Shown: in pieces, positions 62,801 to 64,000 of the stretch | How the letters are laid out: every line of letters begins with the position of its first letter | Position numbering within the stretch: the first letter of the stretch is position 1 | Assembly: GCA_032191485.1 (NCBI GenBank) | Contig: JAVDOI010000003.1 | Span: forward strand, 21,314,873 to 21,378,872 | Reading direction: 5' to 3' | From: Leptoclinus maculatus | Lineage: Eukaryota; Chordata; Actinopteri; Perciformes; Stichaeidae | Length of the DNA: 64,000 bases | Translations under genes and position numbers: made by a program | Notes under the pieces: model-generated | Database searches by the model: none | The model's input: only the letters and a program-made list of their open reading frames with translations | Told to the model about the DNA's origin: nothing

Positions 62801-64000
62801 CTACAATAACAGCACAGACACAAAAACACAGACATCTGCATCGTAGAGGAAACGGCGGTGATGTCACAGGATGCCTGCCGCCAGCTCGAAACACACACCT
62901 GCAACCTCCAAAGTGTTTCTGAAATACAGTCGCAGTCACATGGGCCACTTCAAAAACGGTGTTTGTCTAATAGTGTCTCATAGTTCACCACACACTCTCC
63001 CGAGAGCACTGCGGTGATCTCCCGAGAGCTCCACATGCAGATTGTTAGGATGCATATGCTAATGAAAAGGAAATTAAGAAGCAGAGCCTGGAGGGGGATT
63101 TAGCTATACCCACCAAACAGGAAGTCCACCAGAAATAACAACAACAAAAACCCAACAAATACACATCATAGAGACATAGAGAAGAGTTAGTCAGATGAGG
63201 AACTACGACGTAATCCTTAGAACACACTGCATGTAACCTTTTCTTCTGCATCAGTTGGATCATGTTGTGCCTCGTCATGGATCCTTCAGGATCCTTTGGA
63301 GTGGAGGTGGGTCGGTCTCAGTGTGAAAGGAGAAGTTAACGTTGCTTATGTTGGAGACGGGAGTTCATCTTTAAAAGACGGTGTTTGAGGTTTGGTAACG
63401 TTTCTTGAAAAATGCACAGAAAACTGAGGAGTAACTTTTTGTAAGATGTCACACGAACCGTTGTACGAGTTGAGTTTTGTAACTTCAGAATGAGACATTA
63501 GTGTTTTCTGAAGGAAACGTCATCAGTAACAGATCACTGTTGAATAATTAACGTGTTTTATGATCAGACAATGTTGTGGTTAAGGTTTGGTTTTTAAACA
63601 AAAACTTGTTATAGTTATGGTAGCAATAAAAAGACGTGATTTTAACATGATTTCAAAATGAATACTACTAAAGACTCCATCTTCTGATCGTGAAATCTGT
63701 TCATGAAGCGATCTTATAATTGATCTTCAAGAACCTATTTATGCAAATCATTTGGTGACCTTGGTGCATGTCAGCTTAGATTATTTATATTATTTATTCT
63801 TTATGTTTATGTCGTCTAAGAACCGCATTAACGATTAACACCATATCTCTTCATCCCATTACTTCAAACTTTATGCGAAGGACCTTTGTTGCACAGATTG
63901 CTGCTTCAGCTGTAAGACTAAAAACAAAGTCTGCACTCTTCATCTTCAAAGCCCTCTTTTAATAAATGCATGTTTTCTGATCTGGTATCTGGAGAACCCT
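59833..64000. other. kcnh5 intron (partial): no exon recognised
   Basis: Contains poly-C at 60,100-60,116, a SINE-like scrap at 61.3 kb and mostly AT-rich unique DNA. I looked for the cyclic-nucleotide-binding-homology exon on the minus strand and did not find it. Confidence 0.6.
61310..61430. repeat. Degenerate SINE fragment
   Basis: ccctgggtttgagtccagcc (a B-box-like block) followed by cacatgtcagtttcctgctc fits the head-to-body junction of the same SINE type as at 57.2 kb, but is diverged. Confidence 0.45.

Overview
The window is vertebrate nuclear DNA, most likely from a ray-finned (teleost) fish. The genes are split by GT-AG introns. The repeats are fish-type: an L2-like LINE with the usual GGCAAGGCAAGTTTATTTGTAT-type 3' tail, tRNA-derived SINE remnants, foldback elements and long CA/TG and poly-G tracts. 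I see no bacterial or viral gene organisation. Gene identities rest on my reading of the translated exons against recalled human proteins; no database search was run.

Layout. (1) Positions 1-36,234, minus strand: the 5' half of syne2 (nesprin-2), an outer-nuclear-membrane LINC-complex protein. I could chain 45 coding exons in a continuous reading frame, from the start codon at 36,234 to the left edge, for about 3,640 residues: two calponin-homology domains that bind actin (exons 2-8), a linker, then spectrin-like repeats. One exon (10,142-13,948; 3,807 nt, 1,269 codons) encodes a Gln/Pro-rich low-complexity segment that I do not know from mammalian nesprin-2. The last three exons in the window are 330-nt tandem paralogues of one another. 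The KASH end lies beyond position 1. The 8.7-kb first coding intron holds a 5'-truncated L2-type LINE, itself broken by a 797-bp foldback DNA transposon. (2) 36,235-45,687: no gene I can support, only minisatellites and possible regulatory DNA. (3) 45,688-47,433, plus strand: gphb5, the beta subunit of thyrostimulin. Two coding exons are visible; the ATG exon was not found. The last 33 bp of its coding sequence are repeated in tandem about 19 times, forming a minisatellite that runs into the 3'UTR. (4) 48,036-58,707: gene-poor, repeat-rich DNA. (5) 58,708-59,832, minus strand: the last coding exon of kcnh5 (Kv10.2/EAG2 potassium channel), with the rest of the gene beyond 64,000.

The three genes do not form a pathway. 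They are neighbours through conserved synteny (human 14q23 carries KCNH5, GPHB5 and SYNE2), but the genes that lie between them in human are absent here and the orientation of kcnh5 differs. The most interesting items are the coding-seeded minisatellite of gphb5, the giant Q/P exon of syne2, a repeat-derived 99-nt in-frame intron in syne2, and the foldback element nested in the LINE.
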